From positions 1,116,001-1,180,000 of the forward strand of contig JANEZZ010002683.1 in assembly GCA_026122225.1 (NCBI GenBank): a DNA stretch of 64,000 nt, given 5' to 3'. Shown here one piece after another: positions 31,811-43,004 of this stretch (positions are counted from its first letter, which is position 1; each line of letters opens with the position of its first letter). The notes under the pieces were generated by a model. It was not told the DNA's origin, made no database searches, and saw nothing but the letters and a program-made list of their open reading frames with translations. Source of the stretch: Heloderma charlesbogerti (taxonomy: Eukaryota > Chordata > Lepidosauria > Squamata > Helodermatidae). Both the position numbers and the translations under genes were made by a program.

Positions 31811-32722
31811 ATTGAGCTAAATTGCCATCTGCTCAGTCAATTTTGTATTTTTCAGAAGGCTAGCTGGATTTTTCACCCTTAAAAACATGCATATGCCCTG
31901 CAAGTGGCCCATCAGTGCAGTAAGGAGTTTTTCAAATATCCTCAGTACACCAGCCTAGCTTATGGGGACTAGTTTTTCCCATCTCAGCACTCCGAACATT
32001 CCTCCTTTTTCTCATGTTGGTCCCTGTCTTTAAATCTGGTTTGTATATTTAAAAGATTGCCCTGTCCTTCCCATCTAGCTTACAGGAGGCATTTATTTAA
32101 AAAAAAACCCTACCTACTGGCGACATCAGTAGCAGGCTTTGTTTAAAGTACCAGCACCACCTCACCGTGGTCAGCATTAAAACAAACGGGCCCCAGCCAG
32201 GATCATGGAAAGCTCCTGTCTTTCCATGAAACTAACGGCCAGATCCAGTGTTGTAAGGTGCCCATATTCTGACAGGATGTGGCCCAGAGGACAGATATCA
32301 GGTCCTAGAGGAGCACTCCAAAGATGCCACTCTACCCACTGCACTGTTTTCTTTCTCCAGGCCGTAAGGAGGCAAAATCCCAGAGTATTATGAAGGGCCA
32401 CTCTAGCCCACGCTATCTGTACCTTACCCACGGGTGCACAATTATGCACGCGTGATGGATGTTATTTTCCTCCATCAGTGGCAGTGCTCTCGGGGGGGGG
32501 CAGCCACACCAGGGCTACATATGGGCCATGGGTTGCCTGGGGATACACTGGGCTGTTTGCGAAATGTATGCTTTGGGAATACATGGATTGCACCACGCCT
32601 TTGGATATGTCGATGCCACCAATGCTACATCACTTTCACTCCAGCTTTGTTTGCATCTGGCTGGTTCTGTTGGGCCATGGAGCTGCTATACATCTGCAAG
32701 GAGGTGGCTCCCACTGGATAAT
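31811..32722. other. No firm gene; faint minus-strand coding relic possible
   Basis: No known repeat is obvious. The minus-strand frame at 32177-32449 has a weak resemblance to the SGNH-hydrolase-like segment found in some vertebrate retroelements (HILSEYGHLTTLDLAV against an HLGxNDL pattern). The key residues are not intact and I would not call a gene. Confidence 0.3.
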
Positions 32723-32730
32723 CATCCAGG

Positions 32731-33523
32731 TAGGGATGTACGAAAGTGACTTACCTTTTCGCGGATTCTGTTCATGGTGAGGGGGGAGGCGTTCCATCCC
32801 TCCCCCTGGAATCCTCGACGGGGGGGGAGGCGATCTGGTCCTCCCCCCCGGAATCCTCGACGGCCAGCTGTGCTCCGCGGCGGCTCTGCAGAGCAGCCGG
32901 CCAGGCCCAGGCCAGGGCCATCCGCAGCCAGATTTCCAGCCGCGGAGGGCTCTGGGTAACAAAAAAAAAAGGCGAACGCAAATGGCGGCGGCTATGGCCG
33001 CCGCCATTTGCGTTCCTTATTTTTCGCCGTCTTAGTCTATGTCAATATTTACGTAGACTAAGACAAAGAAAAGAAAGGGGAATGCAAATAGCGTAGTGGG
33101 TGCTATTTACGTTCCCCTTTCTTTTCTTCGTCTTAGTCTATGTAAATATTGACGTAGACTAAGACGGCAAAAAATAAGGAACGCAAATGGTGGCGGCCGT
33201 AGCCGCCGCCAATTCCGTACGCGTTTTTTTTTTTTAAACCCAGACGTGATAGGCTACGTAAGTCTTTACGTAGCCTATCACATCTATTGGGGGGGGGAAG
33301 ACACAGACTGCAAATGGCGGCAGTGGCAGCTGTTCGGAAGACCAGCTGCAGCCGCCGCCAGAGCCACTGCCATCTGGAATATCCGCCCCAGGTAAGTCTC
33401 ATCCCAGGGGGGATCCACAGGGGGCGGGGGGGTGGCAGGCCGTTCCGCGATGGATTTCGGGGGGCCGAATGCACTGGCGTGCGTCCTCACCAAGATCCGT
33501 CGCGGAATTCTCTGACATCCCTA
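32731..33523 (-). mobile_element. Palindromic hAT-like element (B left, A right)
   Basis: Starts TAGGGATGTACGAAAGTGAC and ends GCGGAATTCTCTGACATCCC plus TA, with perfect CATCCAGG duplications (32723-32730, 33524-33531). The macro-palindrome runs about 32973-33222, centred near 33097 (GAATGCAAATAGCGTAG). It has one GTGATAGGCTACGTAAGTC palindrome and CCCCAGGTAAGTCTCA at about 33387. This copy gives the clearest view of the 8-bp duplication that defines the family as hAT-like. Confidence 0.95.
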
Positions 33524-33531
33524 CATCCAGG

Positions 33532-34929
33532 ACAAATACTGGGCACTGAAAGGTCCAACTGTAACCCCAGGCTACATTGGACCTTGTGTCATGTGTCGCA
33601 ACTGGTTGCCACACAGCTGCAAAACTACTGTGTGTGTTTTCAGGATTTTTAGAAGGTTTTTTGATAAGTTCAGGATTTCTGGGCTTTGGACAAGAACATC
33701 CAAAGTGCCTTTCTTTTTATTTTTTCCTAGGGCTAGGCTGAAGGGAAGGGTCCTTGGCAATACTGCCCAGAAACACCCCAAGCATCTGGACAGACCAGGA
33801 TGTGTGGAGGTCCATCCTGACTGGTGGCAGCCTGTCCGTAGGACTTTTGGGGAGGAAACTTTGTAAAGAAGGGATCCACCAACAGGAAAAGTCACACACA
33901 CACCCCGCAGTCCATAACATACAGGTTTCTGACGAACAAAATGTTTGATATCCTCAAGACATTTATCTCATAGGGTTTGATATACATGACATGGTTTTTA
34001 GAGTGGGAAATGGAAGCAGGCAATCCCAGCACTCTTGGCCATGTAACAATGTTCTCACTGGGCCAGTCTCCAGCCCTCTTGGAGAGCGGAACAGCCCAGC
34101 TCCTGATGAGAGTGACAGGCTGTGCTATCTGCTCTGTCATGTGTATTTTATTACATTTCTGTTAAGATTCCCACTGCTCCTCAATGAGATATCCTAAGAA
34201 AATATAAACAGAGCAGCTGTTTTCAGTGGCCCACACACCATATGCAGGCACAGTCATGCCATTTCTATAAATAAATACACCCACGCTCTGCTGGGCATGT
34301 GACAACGCTCAGGGGAAGGCGATTGTCTGCTGGTCCCAGGGGGTGTCACTAGGACTAATAGGTTGAAATTGAGCAAGAGCAAATGCAGAGTGAATATTAG
34401 AAAACATTTCCTGACAGTGGAATCCATTACAGCACGGAGTCTCCCAGGAGAGGAGTGTCCACCACACTCAGCAGTGCAAACAGGACTGCACAGGGAACAG
34501 CAAAACACATCAGGGAGCCACCCCACACGTGCAGAGAAAACTCCCCAAACAGCCTGAAGGGAAGACTGTCCAAGCATGCACATGGTTCCTACTATAAGGG
34601 GCAATGGTGCATGGCTGGTTCTCTGAACTACTTTGCCTGGAGTGACCACTCATTTTACAGCCTTGATTCCATTGAACAATTTGCCCTGAATAACTCACCC
34701 CCCGCCCTCTGCTGACTCCTCTATAGTACACACACTTGTATCTAGAGTCACACAGGCTGCTGACATGGATTTATTTAGACACCCCCCCCACCCACACATA
34801 GAAGTGACAGCTGCCCATAGAAAACAATAAAGAAATCTAGGATTTTGGCCTAGGTGTAAATCCTTCTAACTCAGCTCTTATTTCAAGTACAGAAAGTCGT
34901 TTGGCTTGTTTACGCTCTTAAATTGGGGG
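33532..34929. other. Unassigned DNA with a CR1 fragment
   Basis: 34360-34475 (AGAAAACATTTCCTGACAGT, then CCATTACAGCACGGAGTCTC) is a plus-strand fragment from the region upstream of a CR1 3' end. The rest shows nothing recognisable. Confidence 0.5.
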
Positions 34930-35935
34930 CAGGGTAGGCAACAATGTGCCCACAAGCACCAGTGTACCCACAGACACATTTCTTGGTGCCCACCGAGGTG
35001 CCCTACCCCTCCCATGTTTTTTAAAATTAGCTAATTTTCTTACTGGGAGCTAGAATCACTCCAAAGCAAAGTGAGGGCTATGAGCCACCGCCACCTTCAT
35101 TTCCTCTGAATGCTTCTGGGCCACACTTGGGGCTCTGAGACATGCTTGGGAAACGAGGGTGGCAGGCGGCTGCAGGTGGAGGTTTTCCTCCGTGGCGCAC
35201 CAAGCCACCAAAAAAAGAAGAGAAAGAAGAAAAAGGGAATCCTGTCACTTCTGGCTGGTAAGCTGGGGAGGGTCTAAAGAAAGCCACAGGGGTGGGTGGG
35301 GGTCACAAGAGCAGTGGGGCAGGGTAGAGCTAAGAAGGGCAGCAGTAAGCAAGGGTGGGATGGGGGGGCAAGGGAAGCCCACAAAATGTCAGTGGGGGAT
35401 GAGCGGCAGGAGCCGGGGGAGTCAGCTGGGAGAGATCCGGGCACTGGGGACGGTTGTGTGCTTGTGTGTGGGGAAGGAGAATGGGAAAGAGAAGGGGTTT
35501 TGGAGGGATCATGAAAAAGAGTGAGCATGGTTTTTCATGTGTGTGTATAGACGATACATGGGGTGCTTGTGTGTGTGAGGGAGGGAGGGAAGGAGGGAGA
35601 GAAGGAATGCCTATAGGTGGTGATCCAGAGTGTGACAGAAAAAAAAGAGGTGGGGGAATTAGATGATTGGCAGGGGTTGAGGGGGAAGAAAAAGAGTTTG
35701 CCTTCTGCGAAATAGGCTTCTATAGGTAGTGAAAACTGTGAGTTCAAAGGAGTTATCTAGTGTGTTGTGGTTCAGACCCTACCTCTGCTTTTACTCAGTC
35801 ATTTGGACAGGTCACTTGTCCTTTGTGACTAGCCATGGCTCCCATGGCAACCATTTTGCAGTGGTGCCCAGGACAGTTTCTCAAATTGCCAAATGTGTTT
35901 ATGGACCCAAAAGTTGCCTACTGCTGTTTTAAGCA
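34930..35935. mobile_element. Old hAT-type MITE relic ('GTGCCCAC' family)
   Basis: Begins near GCAACAATGTGCCCACAAGC and ends near GGACCCAAAAGTTGCCTAC. Between them are CAACCATTTTGCAGTGGTGC and G-rich filler at 35270-35460, plus a GGGAGGGAAGGAGG run at 35578-35600. The same modules occur at 48530-49300. Both are strongly diverged, and the assignment rests on resemblance to common reptilian hAT repeats. Confidence 0.45.
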
Positions 35936-35944
35936 TTTAAAAGT

Positions 35945-36105
35945 GTAGGAACATCAGAAGCTGCCCTGTACTGAGGCAGACAATTGGTCCAGCAAGCCCG
36001 GTATTGTTGACATTGACTGGCAGTGGCTCTCCACAGTTTCCAGTGAACCCAGGACCTTTAGCCTGCAAAGTATGTGCTCTACCACCGAACTGTGGCCCCT
36101 CTCTC
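35945..36105 (-). repeat. tRNA-derived SINE fragment
   Basis: On the minus strand GCCACAGTTCGGTGGTAGAG and CACATACTTTGCAGGCTAAA plus GGTCCTGGGTTCA resemble a tRNA head with A and B boxes. A body containing GCCAGTCAATGTCAACAATA follows. A second, more degraded copy lies at 46218-46372. Confidence 0.7.
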
Positions 36106-36884
36106 CATCCATCCCTTGGACAGTAGTGTGTCTCCATATCAGACAATGGAGTGTAGTACGTGGCAAGTCAAAGGAGTGTAGCACGTCTCCATGCAAGTCA
36201 GGTTTCTGCATGCAGTTGAGCACCGGATTTGGGGTGTGAGTGGGCAATGTAAGGCGACTGACCTTCACTGCAGCCTGAGGGGGGGGGGCGGTTGGCAGAA
36301 GCCAGGATCAGCCACAGTGGAATACACTGCAGAGCTATCATAAACCACTCTCTCCCTGTCACAGTCCCCCCCCGCCCGCCCCCCCAGCACAATATGGGGA
36401 TAGTGGGCTGAATCTGCATGGGCAATTGCTGAGCTATTTTTAGAAAGTTTACTAAAGTTAATTAATTAAAACACATTTTCCACACAAAATGATAGAGCTG
36501 CAGGAGATGGTTAATTGAGATGAGTGGCTTCTTTAGCATTCTATTGCCTGAAACTTCCATTCATTGTAAAATCAAGACAATCTGTCATATCAATAGGAAA
36601 TCTGGCAGGGAAAATTTCCCTGTGAGAGGTAATCTGACAAATTTCAGAAACTTCTTGTGAAGAATGGATGAATTATAGCAGTTCAAGAAGTTTAATTTGA
36701 AATACAGCTTTCAAGCTGTTTGCAATTGTTCTCCCCCCCACCCCCATATTCTCTTTTTGTCAGAAGAGATGATGATGACAAAAACTCAGGGGTATTTCAA
36801 GAATGTGCCTTTAGCTAGTTTGCTGAAAATCTGTTATGTATTCTGAAAGTTATGAAATTTCAAAATTCCCATTTAACATTTGGC
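36106..36884. other. No recognisable gene
   Basis: AT-rich DNA with poly-C runs near 36370. No motif-bearing frame. Confidence 0.5.
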
Positions 36885-37140
36885 ACGTAACTAACAGCAT
36901 ATGTTTGCATGTGCCACACTACTGTGTTTTTGTATATATCTGATGTATTACTCTGCATATGTATACGTGAGATGTTGCATGTTACAGTAGGAGTCTGTTG
37001 GTAATATATTGCTGTGTGTGGTGTGATCTATTGTGTCCTTGCACACGCCATGTTGCTGCATTTGTTTGTGTGTGTGGCATTCTGCTCTGCATGCTTGTGC
37101 TCCTGTGTGCTCGTGGACATGCTCCTCCATGGCTCTTGTC
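36885..37140 (+). repeat. Degenerate TGTGGCATGCTGCTGTG-type minisatellite, locus 1
   Basis: Imperfect units of about 25-45 bp share ATGTGCCACACTACTGTG, GTGTGTGGCATTCTGC and CTGCATGCTTGTG. Units are too diverged for a fixed period. It matches the array at 38690-39232. Confidence 0.55.
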
Positions 37141-37529
37141 ATACCTTGGTTTTTTAGCAGGCTTGTTCTTCTATAACTAATTACTGGTTTTCACAGGAGC
37201 TTTAAATGCTGCTCTCCTGCTGCTATCTCACAACATCCCCTCCCTCTTTCCGTGTTATCTGAGAACAGGGAAACCCGGCATTTTCTGTGCTTGTGACTGA
37301 AATCACCATCCCCCCCGCACGTGTATTTCCTCTTCAGCACGTTGTCCCACTTTGTGTGGGTGTGCGCTAGGAGGTGTTGCTGGGCAGTGCTGAATAACAT
37401 TGTCATGGCAACAAATTGGTGGGACAGTGGGGGTTTCTGCCTCTCTTCCATTCCACTGCGGGGCAGGCGCTCCAACGGTAAAGTGGTTAACCATCCCAAA
37501 TGCTTCTCCGAGTCGAGATCCCCCGAGCA

Positions 37530-37660
37530 GAATAATGCTTACTTCTGAGTAAACTCACTGGCTGTCAGGGTTTCCTTTCCTTGGAGTAAGTGCCACTGAA
37601 ATCTGTGTGGCTTGCTTCTGAGTAGGCACGTATAGGACTGCATTGTAAGTCTACTTAGAG
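37530..37660. repeat. Short reptilian foldback-like repeat
   Basis: TTACTTCTGAGTAAACTCAC and GCTTCTGAGTAGGCACGTAT plus AGGACTGCATTG are two related halves of the dispersed repeat also seen at 11198, 41612 and 49365. Confidence 0.5.
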
Positions 37661-38689
37661 TAGCAGTCTTAAGGTCTCCCATCCCCCTCAATGCATTTAC
37701 TTTGAACTCCCCCCCCCTTGACTCCACTGACTGCTCCTTCTCCCTTTTGCTCACCAGCTTTTTTCCTCCCAGGGTGGGTGGGGGAGTCGCCCTTCTCAGT
37801 CACGCAGGAGAACGGCTTGACAGTTAGGATTTCAACGGGTATTGAAAGTGCCTTTTCTCCTCCCCTGAATAAATTCATCATGCAGAGCTTGGAATGGTCA
37901 TTTTTAATGGTTTCTTTTGTGTGTGTGGAGTTGTTTTAGATAAGGCAGTAATGCTGAGGTTGTTTTCCATAGTACTCCCTCCCACCTAGCCAGCCACTAT
38001 CTCTTCTCCTAGCCCACCTTGCAGGGTTGTTGGGAAGCCAGAATAAGGGGGAAGAGCAACAACAGTGTGGGGTGGGCGGAAGCAAGCTGGGTCTAATGAA
38101 GAAGGTGTCTCCCATGGTGCGGTTGTCTGGGGGGCGGGGGCTGCTAGGGCTGGCTTGGTGCATTGACCGTATACTAGTCTGTTTCTGGATTTCTTACTTC
38201 TGTAGTTGGGAACCCGGAAATCAGTATATCCTTCAAACTCAGTAGTGCAAGCAATGTACTGCATTTAATTCCATCCCATGCTGACATATTTTAGCAGAGA
38301 AGGACTAGCAGCACCAGCAGCCTCGGGGTAAGCCACGAGAAGACTCTTTCTCCCTCGGAGGAAGGAGGGGACCAGCTCCCGTAGCCCCCTATCCAGGCCA
38401 CCAGAAGGGCTTCCGACTTCCCTCCTGCTGTGGAGGAGTGGAGGGACAGGTGGAGCCATCAATCATGTTACAGGAACCAATCATCAGGGGAGGGGAGGGG
38501 CAAGGGGCCAGCAGCCCCCTTCTGTCCCGATTTTTCCATGCAGCTCCACCCAGCCATGAAAAGGTATAGAGCGGAGGGAAGTGCTATGAGAGATGCCTGT
38601 ATACAGGGCCAGTCCAAATCCCAGAAAGGATCTGGAATCAAAAGGACCGGTTTGTAGTGGGATAAAATGCCAGGTGTGAAGAGAGCCCA
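37661..38689. other. No recognisable gene
   Basis: Mixed DNA. The open frames on both strands have no family motif. Confidence 0.45.
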
Positions 38690-39232
38690 TATCTTTGCAT
38701 GTGGCATGAGGCAGGATGTATTTGTGGCATGCTGCTACGTTTTGCTGCCTGCCACACTGCTGTATTTCTGTGGCACGCTCCTGCATGTTGTACATACTCC
38801 TCCATCTCTCTCTGTGTGTGACATGCACATGGATGTGTTTGAGTGCTGGATACTGCTATGTGTGTTGTGTTACTGTGCTTATGCATATGTCATGTCGCTG
38901 GGTTTTTTCCCCTTATTTAGAAGTTTTTCTGCTCATGTTTGTGTGGCATGCATCTTTGTGTTGCTGTGCATGTTTGAGTGTGGTGTGGTGCTACATGTTG
39001 CTGTGCATGTGGTATGCTGCTATGTTTTACTGCACATGCTTGCATATGCTGGTCTACTGCATGGATTCACAAGTGGTATGCTGCTGTGTGTTTGCCTGTG
39101 ATATGCTCCCATGCATATGGCATGCTGTTGCATGTCACTACTCATATATATTTGTAGTGTGCTCCTGAACATGTGATATGCTGCTGCATATATTTGCATG
39201 TGGCATACTGCTGTGTATATGTTTGTGTTCTT
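38690..39232 (+). repeat. Degenerate TGTGGCATGCTGCTGTG-type minisatellite, locus 2
   Basis: Roughly fifteen imperfect units carry words such as TTTGTGGCATGCTGCTACG, GTGTGGCATGCATCTTTGTG, ATGTGGTATGCTGCTATG and GTGATATGCTGCTGCATAT. The long cysteine-rich frames of about 145-150 codons here are translations of the repeat, not genes. Confidence 0.7.
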
Positions 39233-39239
39233 GAGAGAG

Positions 39240-39832
39240 AGAAAGAAAAGGGGGATGGCGTGGGTGCCCAATTCCGTCCAGGAATCTGACGGAACTCCTC
39301 CTGCCTGCACCCCTGAGCCCTGCTTGCTGAGCCCCTGCCCACGCTCGCCCCCTGCCCATGCTCAGAGAGTGGCCCACACTCACCATGGCAGCCTCATCAA
39401 GCTCTGTGATAGCCATTTTTTGAAAAATAAAATGGCGATCACCAAAATGTGTATATTTGCGTATGTGCAAAAGTGCACATTTTGCGAATGTGCACATTTG
39501 CATATGTATAGAAGTGTGCCTTTTGTGGATGTGCATATTTGCATATGTGCGAAAATGCACATTTTTGTGGAAATGCACATTTTCATGCATATGCAAATAT
39601 GCACATTTGCAGAAATGCGCATTTCCACGCATATACAAATATGCGTATTTTGGCAATCGCCATTTTATTTTTCAAAAAATGGTGACTGCAGAGCTTGACA
39701 AGGCCGCTGGGGTAAGCACAGGCTGCTTGTGAGCACAGGAGGAGTTTGCGCATGGTCCGAGGACCGGTGAGCAGGCCAGGGGCTGGGCGGGTGCCTGGAG
39801 AACCTGGACAGGTGTGGGTTCGCACATCCCTA
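39240..39832. mobile_element. Foldback element rich in TGCACATTTGCATATG, hAT-like right end
   Basis: Right end GGGTTCGCACATCCCTA resembles the TAGGGATGTGCGAA terminus of hAT-like elements; the left limit is uncertain. A palindrome joins GCCATTTTTTGAAAAATAAA (39412-39431) to ATTTTATTTTTCAAAAAATG (39662-39681). Between them about ten short inverted units carry GCACATTTGCATATG variants. This repeats the design of the main family with a different vocabulary. Long frames here are translations of the repeat. Confidence 0.6.
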
Positions 39833-40239
39833 GGTGTAGGGGGCGCGGCACACCCAGACTAGTATATAATCCACAGGCCATAACTGAAATGACAGGCTGC
39901 ACAGGATGCAGAGCCAGCCCTCCCATGACGAGAGGTAAATCTCCCACCTTAGGCAGCAGAACGGGAAGGGCAACAGATCCCACACATCCGCTGCCAGGAG
40001 TCCCTATGCTGCTACCACCTTAGGCCTCTCAAAGTGAGGCATAGGACAGTTGAGTGCTCTGGAGAACCTGCTGCCAGTCTCCTGCTGTGGCAAATGCTGC
40101 AGCAGGATGGGCAGCCACTGTCGCTCCCCGGAGCAGCAACTGCTTTGACACAACCACCACCAGCACCCACCCATCCTATACCTCACTCTGAGTAGAGCAT
40201 AGGCAGGCAGCTCTCCACACGGCCCGCCCAGCCCAAAGG
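39833..40239. other. No recognisable gene
   Basis: C/G-rich DNA between two structured elements. No motif-bearing frame. Confidence 0.45.
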
Positions 40240-40382
40240 CCTCGCTCTGAGGGGTCCTTTTCAGAGCAAGGCATTGGCAGGGAGGTGACCCTGGAGACTG
40301 CCTGTGCTGCCGTGGCTCAGGCAGTCCCCAGGGCCAGCTCCATGCCAATGCCTTGCTCTGAAAAGGACCCCTCAGAGCGAGG
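40240..40382. repeat. 143-bp near-perfect palindrome
   Basis: CCTCGCTCTGAGGGGTCCTT at the left and AAGGACCCCTCAGAGCGAGG at the right are exact inverse copies. The inner parts (AGAGCAAGGCATTGGCAG and ATGCCAATGCCTTGCTCT) also pair. The centre is near 40311, inside CTGTGCTGCCGTGGCTC. It could form a hairpin with arms of about 64 bp. No known element is recognised. Confidence 0.85.
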
Positions 40383-40732
40383 TATTGAGAGGAAGGAAGG
40401 AAGGTGACGGCGGCAGTGGCAAGCAGGGCAGCTTACACTCCCCCACCTCTGGCAGTGCCTTGTGCCCCTCCCCCCACACACACAGAGGTGTGTCCTCCTG
40501 CCTCAGACAGCAGGAGGTCTTGCACTGCCCCTGATAGGATGGGGCCATATAAGGAGGGAACTCTGGTGGTGGGAACCATGGAGAAAGGGCATGTTGCATG
40601 AAAAGGGAAATTCTGCACAAACAGCCCGGCCTCAGAACACATCTAGGAAGAGCTCAGTGGTAACACTTATCTTCTCTGAACTCTTGGATGTCCTCTGCCC
40701 CAAGACTCCACACACAAACACCTTATAGGAAC

Positions 40733-41470
40733 TAGGGATGTCAGAGAATTCCATGATGGATCTCAGTGAGGCCGAATGCCAGTGCATTCAGCCCCCCAAA
40801 ATCCATCGCAGAACGAAGCCCCCGCCCCCCAACCCACGAAAGGTGTGTGGGATGAAAGTCCCCACCGCGCCCAACCCACAAATGGCACACGAAATGGAGC
40901 ACTTACCTGCTCCCGTCCATGCTGCTTTGCGAATGGCGGCTGTCCTGCGGCCGCCATTCACTTCGTCTTCATAGCCATGATAGGCTATGTAAATACTTAC
41001 GTAGCCTATCATGGCTAACGCAGGGATGCCATTTGCATCCCTGCGGAGGCCGTGATAGGCTATGTAAGTATTTACGTAGCCTATCACGGCAGGGGGGGGG
41101 AAACCCAGCGTACGCAAATGGCGGCAGCTGCCGCCATTTGCATACACTGGGTGTTTCTCCCCTGCCGTGATAGGCTATGTAAATATTTACGTAGCCTATC
41201 ACGGCTCAATACAGGGATGCAAATGGCGGCGGCTACGACAGCTGCCATTTGCGTCCCTGCAGGGCTGCCCAGCAGCCAGATGTCCGGCTGCGGGCGGCCG
41301 GAGTCGGCTGGCGGCTTGGCCACGGAGCGGAGCTGGCTGGGCAGGATTCGGGGGGGGGAGGACTGGATCGCCTCCCCCCCCATCGAGGATTCTGGGGGGA
41401 GGGACGGAGCGCCTCCCCCCCACTGCGGATTGCCCGGTGCGGAGCCAGGTAGGTGTTTCGTACATCCCTA
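40733..41470 (+). mobile_element. Palindromic hAT-like element, alternating subfamily (A left, B right)
   Basis: Starts TAGGGATGTCAGAGAATTCC and ends CAGGTAGGTGTTTCGTACAT plus CCCTA. Flanks are ATAGGAAC (40725-40732) and ATAAGAAC (41471-41478), one mismatch. It has three ATGATAGGCTATGTAAATAC-type palindromes alternating with GCAAATGGCGG types, the same order as the copy at 30942 but shorter, because one palindrome pair is missing. The B arm has two G/C-rich direct repeats. Confidence 0.93.
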
Positions 41471-41478
41471 ATAAGAAC

Positions 41479-43004
41479 CCCCTCTCTACTTTCTACAGCT
41501 GGGGTAAGGAAGGGAAAAGGGAGCCTATGCAAGGAAGTGGAACTGCTGCAAATGTCTCCTGTGCCTTACCCCTGCTTTTTCCCTATTTGGAAGTTGTAGC
41601 CATCTTTGGGCATTAAGACTGCAGTCCTATATACCCATCTACCTGGGAGGAAGCCCCATTGAACATATGAACACAGTGCATGGGATTGCACTGTAGGCCT
41701 CTCACATTGCCCACTGAATGCAGTGAGAGAGCAGGGACACACTCACTATGCCTGTCATGTTCCCGACGGCCTGTCCCCACTGCCATCCATGTGTTGGGGC
41801 TGAACTTCTGAAGTGGGTAGCCTGCTCTATTTCTGTATGCTCCCCAGCATGCAGTTTAGGACCCTGCATACATTTCCCACTTCAGAAGTTCAACCCCAAC
41901 AGACGGAAGACGGGGGAGGGGCAGAGCAGGGGGGCTGCCCTGCAGGGGTGGAACCAGGAGGTGGGGAAGGGAGGCCCAGCACTTCCTGGTCCTCAGCAGG
42001 GCCTGGGTCCCTCTCCCACGCTCTGATCTTTCCCCTGGAGGGTTTTTTTTTAAGGGAGATAAGGAACAGGCTGGCCTGCAAGTCTCAGCCCCACAATCCT
42101 TCCCTATCTCTAGCTGCACATAACACCTGTCACCCAAAGAGAACGGATCTGCACGCACACCCCAAAATGGCTGGTGGCAGGCTCCTTGCTGGGGCATGGG
42201 CCTTTTTCCTCCCCTTCTTCCTCTATGCAAATCAATAAAATATACCTCCCCTTATTTGCAGGGGGCGGGGGAAGAAAGAAGCTGCTCCCAGCAAAAATGG
42301 TTGGTTGGAGGCAAAAACCCATGCCCTTGCAAGGGCCATTATTAGGCCAACAGGTTCCTTGCTGGAGCCTGGGTATTGGTCTCCCACTCACCATTTTCAG
42401 GGAGCAAGTTCTTTAAACTCAGCACATAGGAGGAAGTGTTGCAAATCCACAGCTTTGCTCCATTCATTCCTGTGGCAGAGGGCAGAAAAGGGTTTCAGGG
42501 GTATATTTGGGGTGGGGCAGGGCAAATTCAGGAGGTGGGAGTGAGTAGTGGCTATGGCAGAGAGGCGAGGCATTCTTCTCTAGATTAAGATCCAGGTTTT
42601 GAGGCTTGCGAAAGCTCGCCTCAGTTTTGCGGTCACAGAAATTTGTTTCCAAACCTAACTTAAGCAAACCTCACTGACCCCACCACTAACGCTGAGTAAT
42701 ATTAGAGCATTAATCTTGGTACCAGCCAAGGACAGAATGGCAGAGTAAGGGATTCAGCTGCTATTTTGTCCTTTCATATCAGAGCACCATAATATAAACA
42801 TTTCTTCATACAAGCATATAGTACAGATGAGTCAAGCAAACATACTTTCCTTCTGCTGAACTTGCCTTGCCTTCATCTTATTCTTAAAACATCTGGGTCT
42901 GACTATATATCCTTATTTGGCATCATGGATCTCTTAACTTAAAAAACACACACACAATCCTCACGCATTTAGTCCTCATTTTAGATAAATTACTCACTGG
43001 GGCT
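41479..43004. other. Unassigned DNA with a short repeat and an inverted repeat
   Basis: 41612-41705 is the short reptilian repeat (GACTGCAGTCCTATATACCC, then GAAGCCCCATTGAA). 41792-41816 and 41876-41900 form a 25-bp inverted repeat with one mismatch (GAACTTCTGAAGTGGG and CCCACTTCAGAAGTTC). No gene is recognisable. Confidence 0.5.

Noticed and set aside
32177..32449. SGNH-hydrolase-like minus-strand segment
   Set aside because: The resemblance is limited to a few residues, the key glycine and asparagine are not present, and frame breaks follow. It is kept only as a weak note in the region entry.
38667..39168. Long cysteine-rich open frames (144-150 codons)
   Set aside because: They are translations of a TGTGGCATGCTGC-type minisatellite. 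Similar frames overlap in other phases, with no conserved protein motif.
39138..39732. Repetitive open frames with CTF/HICI/KMHIF-like units
   Set aside because: These come from the GCACATTTGCATATG inverted units. Both strands and several frames give the same low-complexity pattern.
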